Source of the DNA: Opitutus sp. GAS368
GTDB lineage: Bacteria; Verrucomicrobiota; Verrucomicrobiae; Opitutales; UBA953
Direction: 5' to 3'
DNA: 8,128 bases
NCBI GenBank assembly: GCA_943332745.1
Contig: CALQQQ010000044.1
Location: 1 to 8,128, forward strand
The notes under the pieces are model-generated. The model was not told the origin of the DNA. It worked only from the letters and a program-made list of their open reading frames with translations, and ran no database searches. Position numbers and translations under genes: made by a program. Below, piece after piece: positions 5,037 through 8,128 of this stretch (the first letter of the stretch is position 1; each line of letters opens with the position of its first letter).

Positions 5037-5738
5037 TCAGGCGAGGTCGAAGAGAAGGGCTTCGACAGGGCCGGCGGACTTGAAGGCAAAGGTGCCTGCG
5101 TCTTCCGATCTGACCGCATCACCGGGCGAAAGTTTGACGCCCCCGACCTCGACGTCGCCGCCGATGAGCTGGAACCAAAGCCCCCTGCCCTGACGCAGCT
5201 CATGCGAGACCGTTCCAGCGGACTTGGTCTTCACGCGATACACGTCCGCATCCTGACTGATGTGGGCGGAGCCGTCGCGTCCGTCATTCGAAATAATGAG
5301 CACCTTGGACTCCTCAAGCTGTTCCGGCGTGGGCGTCCATTCGGCGTAACGCGGCTTGAGGTTGGGGCGATCCGGCATGATCCAGACCTGAATGAGATGG
5401 AGGCGTTCGGTCTTCGAAGGATTGACCTCGCTATGCTTCACGCCGCTGCCGGCGCTCATGACTTGGATCTGGCCGGGCTTGAGCTGTGCGTAATTACCCA
5501 TGCTATCCTTGTGCTCGATGGCGCCTTCGAGGACGTACGTGAAGATCTCCATGTCCTTATGGCCATGGGCCGGGAAACCCATACCAGGAGCCACCAGATC
5601 CTGATTGATGACACGAAGCGACCGGAAGGCCATCTGGGCCGGGTCGTAATAATCCGCGAAACTGAAGCTATGGCGGGCCACCAGCCAGCCGTGATCGGCG
5701 AAGCCGCGCTCACCCGAACGTCGCACCCTAAGGTTCAT
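5037..5738 (-). CDS. pirin family bicupin protein
   Basis: A 233-aa pirin. The N-terminal cupin holds the metal ligands His58, His60 (AHGHKDMEI), His102 and Glu104 (GVKHSEVN), the usual three-His one-Glu set. The opening stretch GWLVARHSFSFADYYDP and the block SAGSGVKHSE are typical of the family. Residues from about 140 form the second cupin, ending EALLFDLA. Bacterial members such as YhaK and YhhW are linked to redox sensing or quercetin 2,3-dioxygenase activity; which applies here cannot be seen. Length is normal for the bacterial form. It is the first gene of a - strand cluster with the CDGSH and DoxX-like genes, and its promoter should lie in the spacer toward tRNA-Pro. No Shine-Dalgarno sequence is evident before the ATG. 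Confidence 0.95.
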   Translation of the reverse strand: MNLRVRRSGERGFADHGWLVARHSFSFADYYDPAQMAFRSLRVINQDLVAPGMGFPAHGHKDMEIFTYVLEGAIEHKDSMGNYAQLKPGQIQVMSAGSGVKHSEVNPSKTERLHLIQVWIMPDRPNLKPRYAEWTPTPEQLEESKVLIISNDGRDGSAHISQDADVYRVKTKSAGTVSHELRQGRGLWFQLIGGDVEVGGVKLSPGDAVRSEDAGTFAFKSAGPVEALLFDLA

Positions 5739-5805
5739 ATCTTAGCAACTTGGGCCGAAAAACGCCGAAGTCCATCACCCCTCGATTTTTCCCGACGGAT
5801 TTAGT

Positions 5806-5836
5806 TTGAAAACACCCCCTCAGATTGGTCTATGCT
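5806..5836 (+). promoter_or_regulatory. possible sigma70-type promoter of tRNA-Pro
   Basis: TTGAAA (5806-5811) and TATGCT (5831-5836) match -35 and -10 boxes, with a 19-nt spacer that is longer than ideal. The -10 box ends 12 nt before the mature tRNA start, a sensible distance for a tRNA transcript. The - strand promoter of the pirin gene must share the same spacer (5739-5848), but I could not place it. Confidence 0.4.
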
Positions 5837-5848
5837 GATATTTCGTGT

Positions 5849-5925
5849 CGGGCAGTGGCTCAACCTGGTAGAGCGCTGCTTTCGGGTAGCAGAGGCTGAG
5901 AGTTCAAATCTCTCCTGCCCGACCA
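5849..5925 (+). tRNA. tRNA-Pro (anticodon CGG)
   Basis: A complete 77-nt cloverleaf. Acceptor strand CGGGCAG (5849-5855) pairs with CTGCCCG, followed by discriminator A and an encoded CCA (5923-5925). The D-arm contains the CCTGGTAG block; the anticodon stem CTGCT/AGCAG (5876-5880 and 5888-5892) holds loop TTCGGGT with anticodon CGG at 5883-5885. The T-arm is GAGAG, TTCAAAT, CTCTC. The sequence closely parallels the E. coli tRNA-Pro(CGG), as I recall it. It decodes CCG codons. No integrase or duplicated 3' end is nearby, so nothing suggests use as an integration site. Confidence 0.97.
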
Positions 5926-5932
5926 ATTTAAA

Positions 5933-5964
5933 GACCCTGGGGATGTTTCGACGTCCCCAGGGTC
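5933..5964 (+). terminator. strong hairpin after tRNA-Pro, probable terminator
   Basis: A perfect 11-bp stem (5933-5943 with 5954-5964), extendable by a T-G and a G-C pair, begins 8 nt after the tRNA. There is no T-run on the + strand, and only TTTAAATT on the - strand side, so it is not textbook. It may still stop transcription or define the tRNA 3' end for processing. It lies 48 nt before the start of the glycoside hydrolase. Confidence 0.6.
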
Positions 5965-6012
5965 GCCTGCTTGGGGGTTGAAGGGGCCAAGGTGCCACGG
6001 TCTACTTCCGAC

Positions 6013-7089
6013 ATGCGCTTCTGGGGAATCCTGCTTCTGATGCCGATGGCTTGGGTGACGGCCCTCGCCGCTCCCGAGCCCGCCTGCGCGCCGCGGCCAC
6101 TCGTTCTGGTCCACGTGATGCCATGGTTCGAAAGCAAGGCCGTGAGCGGCCATTGGGGCTGGCATTGGACCATGGGCAAGACTGACCCAGACAAGGGAGC
6201 CCTAGCCACTCATGATCGCCCGTTACTGGGACCCTACGACTCCGGATCCCCCACCGTCATTGCCACGCAGGTCGCGATGATGAAGGCCGCCGGGATTGAC
6301 GGAGCGATCATTGACTGGAACGGGCCCGGAGGTTTCGCAGACTACGAGATGATTCACCGCAACACCGAGCTACTGATTACTGAACTCAAGAAGGCTGGGC
6401 TGAAGTTTGCTCTCTGCGTCGAAGACAGCCCCGGCCATCGCTTCATGAAGGAAGGCAAGCTGACGCGCGCGGAGGCCACCGCGAAGGTCGCGGCTTCGTT
6501 CGCCTGGGCAGATAAGCATTGGCTCAACGACCCCGCTTACGTCCGGCTCTCCGAGCGCCCGTTGCTGACAGTCTTCGGTCCGCAATACCTCGACGACGCC
6601 GAATGGAAAACCATCCGCGCGACCTTGACGCAAAACCCGCTTACCTACGCCCTACCCCACCTCAGTAGCCGCCTCGGTATCGACGGAGCCTTCGCCTGGG
6701 TGCCTATCAGCGAAGGCAAGACCGTCGACGTCGCCACTTGGACCACCGAACTCGCGTCACTCCATACTCAGGAGAAAAAAGCGGGCCGGCCCACCGTGGC
6801 CGTGGCCTTCCCGGGCTATCGAGATTTCTATGCGCAGGCCGGCGCTGGCAAGAGTTACGGCTTCATCGATTATCGCGAGGGTAAGACCTTCTCGGAATCC
6901 TTTGACCAAGCGATGAAGAGCGGCGCACCCATCGTCCAGATCGCCACCTGGAACGACTATGGCGAAGGCACCGGGATCGAGCCGACCGCCGAACGCGGCC
7001 TCCGCGACCTCGAAGTTATCCAACGCCGCCTGCGCCCCGAGGCCGACCCCGCGGAACTCCGCAAGATTATCGAGACACATAAGAGGTAG
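6013..7089 (+). CDS. secreted GH99/GH71-like glycoside hydrolase
   Basis: A 358-aa protein from ATG 6013, chosen because MRFWGILLLMPMAWVTALAAPEP forms a clean signal peptide (cleavage near residue 20); an upstream in-frame TTG at 5971 adds 14 residues that would spoil it. The mature part fits a GH99/GH71-type (beta/alpha)8 enzyme: LVHVMPWFES at 32-41 with a His and Trp near the first strand, GIDGAIIDWNG (94-104), CVEDS (135-139), and the late block ATWNDYGEGTGIEPT (311-325), which resembles the WNEWGEG region of GH99 endo-mannosidases. Glu136 and Glu318 are the best candidates for acid residues, by position only. Family members cleave alpha-mannans or alpha-1,3-glucans; the substrate here is unknown. 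It lies after tRNA-Pro and 80 nt before the PSCyt1 gene on the same strand. Confidence 0.82.
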   Translation: MRFWGILLLMPMAWVTALAAPEPACAPRPLVLVHVMPWFESKAVSGHWGWHWTMGKTDPDKGALATHDRPLLGPYDSGSPTVIATQVAMMKAAGIDGAIIDWNGPGGFADYEMIHRNTELLITELKKAGLKFALCVEDSPGHRFMKEGKLTRAEATAKVAASFAWADKHWLNDPAYVRLSERPLLTVFGPQYLDDAEWKTIRATLTQNPLTYALPHLSSRLGIDGAFAWVPISEGKTVDVATWTTELASLHTQEKKAGRPTVAVAFPGYRDFYAQAGAGKSYGFIDYREGKTFSESFDQAMKSGAPIVQIATWNDYGEGTGIEPTAERGLRDLEVIQRRLRPEADPAELRKIIETHKR

Positions 7090-7131
7090 GGGTTGAAATC
7101 CCTGAGCCGGAGGTCTCTTTTATTAGCCTTA

Positions 7132-7155
7132 CGGCGGAACACCCCTGCTCCGCCG
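7132..7155. repeat. hairpin just upstream of the PSCyt1 gene start
   Basis: CGGCGGA (7132-7138) and TCCGCCG (7149-7155) form a perfect 7-bp stem with a 10-base loop, ending 14 nt before the ATG. It could influence translation start or mark the end of the upstream transcript; no T-run follows. A TTGAAA at 7093-7098 might be a -35 box, but no convincing -10 follows at proper spacing. Confidence 0.4.
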
Positions 7156-7169
7156 CCTGTCCTATCCCC

Positions 7170-8128
7170 ATGCCCCCCAAGGCCACTCTTTTCCTCGGCG
7201 TCTTCGTCGGCGCCCTGTGCTCCGCTGAGCCGATCAATTTCAGCCGCCAAATCCGGCCGATCCTGTCCGAGAACTGCATCGCCTGCCACGGCCCAGATGA
7301 GAAAGCCCGCAAGGGGAAGTTGCGCCTCGACGACGAGAAAGATTCGAAGCGCGACCGCAAGGGCGACTTCGTCATCCTACCCGGCAAACCTGAGCAGAGC
7401 GAACTGATCAAGCGCATCGAGTCGACCGACCCTGATGACGTCATGCCGCCGCCCAAGCAGCATAAGACGATTCCCGCCGCACAGGTCGCCCTCCTCAAGG
7501 AATGGATTAAGCAAGGCGCGCCGTGGGGCCGCCACTGGTCCTATGAGCCTGTCGCCCGTCCGTCCGTGCCGAAGAACGGCGAAACCAATCCCGTCGATGC
7601 ATTCCTCGCTGACCGCCAAAAGAAAGAAGGCCTGACCTGGTCGCCAGAAGCGCCCAAGTCCATCCTCATCCGCCGACTCGCCCTCGACATCACTGGCCTG
7701 CCGCCCACGCCCGAGGAAGTCGCAAAACTCTCCGGTGCCAAGCACGCGGACATCGTCGCCCATTTCCTCGCCAAGCCCGCTTACGGCGAACACTGGGCCC
7801 GTCAGTGGCTCGACCTCGCCCGCTACGCCGACAGCGCTGGCTATCCTTCCGACCCCGGACGAGTCATCTGGGCCTACCGCGACTGGGTCATCAAGGCGCT
7901 GAACAAGAACCAACCCTTTAACCAATTCGTCATCGAGCAGATGGCCGGCGACCTTCTGCCCAAGCCGACCGAAGACCAACTCATCGCGACGGCCTTCCAC
8001 CGCAACACCATGACCCAGAACGAAGGCGGCACGAGCGACGAGGAATTCCGCAACGCCGCCGTCATCGACCGCGTCAACACCACCTACGCCGTCTTCATGG
8101 GTACCACGATGGCCTGCGCGCAGTGCCA
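7170..8128 (+). CDS. PSCyt1/DUF1549 (planctomycete-type cytochrome) protein, 3' end missing
   Basis: The frame is open from ATG 7170 to the end of the window (319 codons plus 2 bases). A short hydrophobic leader (residues 5-18, ending CSAEP) indicates export. Residues 23-120 form a PSCyt1 cytochrome-c-like domain: C-x-x-C-H at Cys36, Cys39, His40 (CIACHG) binds heme, with Met92 in VMPPP a possible distal ligand. From about 140 the DUF1549 (PSCyt2) region follows, with IRRLALDITGLPPTPEEV, YGEHWARQWLDLARYADSAGY and the final MACAQC, which in relatives continues to a C-x-x-C-H. Complete members usually end in DUF1553 and are much longer, so perhaps half is missing. These proteins are abundant in Planctomycetota and Verrucomicrobiota and often lie near sulfatases; their biochemical role is not established. 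No Shine-Dalgarno sequence precedes the ATG. Confidence 0.93.
   Translation, partial: MPPKATLFLGVFVGALCSAEPINFSRQIRPILSENCIACHGPDEKARKGKLRLDDEKDSKRDRKGDFVILPGKPEQSELIKRIESTDPDDVMPPPKQHKTIPAAQVALLKEWIKQGAPWGRHWSYEPVARPSVPKNGETNPVDAFLADRQKKEGLTWSPEAPKSILIRRLALDITGLPPTPEEVAKLSGAKHADIVAHFLAKPAYGEHWARQWLDLARYADSAGYPSDPGRVIWAYRDWVIKALNKNQPFNQFVIEQMAGDLLPKPTEDQLIATAFHRNTMTQNEGGTSDEEFRNAAVIDRVNTTYAVFMGTTMACAQC

Noticed and set aside
5007..5804. Long open frame of 265 codons on the + strand
   Set aside because: It is antisense to the pirin gene, whose family motifs and metal ligands are clear. Its translation shows no recognisable domain.
5849..5925. tRNA-Pro as an integration site of a genomic island
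   Set aside because: No integrase gene and no duplicated tRNA 3' end were seen in the window.
5971..6012. TTG start for the GH99/71-like gene
   Set aside because: It would put 14 polar residues before a clean signal peptide that begins at ATG 6013.

Overview
The window is GC-rich, densely coded bacterial DNA that looks like a member of the PVC group, most likely Verrucomicrobiota (Opitutae-like); Planctomycetota is the main alternative. The evidence is the combination of a cytochrome-type PSCyt1/DUF1549 protein, a secreted type I sulfatase, a small SGNH hydrolase and a GH99/GH71-like glycosidase, and start codons that almost all lack a Shine-Dalgarno sequence. This assignment is inferred from gene content alone.

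Layout. Bases 1-2389 (+) hold the 3' part of an alpha/beta-hydrolase esterase followed 4 nt later by a secreted formylglycine sulfatase with a C-terminal beta-sandwich-like module. Bases 2390-2715 are a repeat-filled intergenic region. Next come a 69-aa two-helix membrane protein (2716-2925) and a secreted SGNH hydrolase (2952-3620). A second repeat-filled gap (3621-4208) ends with a clear terminator that serves the opposite strand. Bases 4209-5738 (-) form a three-gene cluster read in the order pirin, tandem CDGSH iron-sulfur protein, DoxX-like membrane protein with a cysteine-rich tail. A divergent spacer leads to tRNA-Pro(CGG) at 5849-5925 (+) and a strong hairpin. A secreted GH99/GH71-like glycoside hydrolase (6013-7089) follows, and then the start of a PSCyt1/DUF1549 protein (7170 onward) that runs off the window.

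How the genes may work together. The + strand genes look like a secreted kit for decorated polysaccharides: an esterase removes acyl groups, a sulfatase removes sulfate, an SGNH hydrolase removes further esters, and a GH99/71-like enzyme cuts glycosidic bonds. PSCyt1/DUF1549 proteins commonly accompany sulfatases in these phyla. The - strand cluster looks like a separate redox or metal-related unit.

The most unusual content lies in the two large intergenic regions. Both carry the same modules in the same order: a hairpin touching the stop codon, an octamer array of type GKGGRCAC, an octamer array of type TTGACCRG, and an inverted pair of GTAG-headed palindromes that looks like a REPIN. The hairpin arms differ in sequence between copies but keep their pairing, which suggests selection on, or mobilisation through, the folded form.
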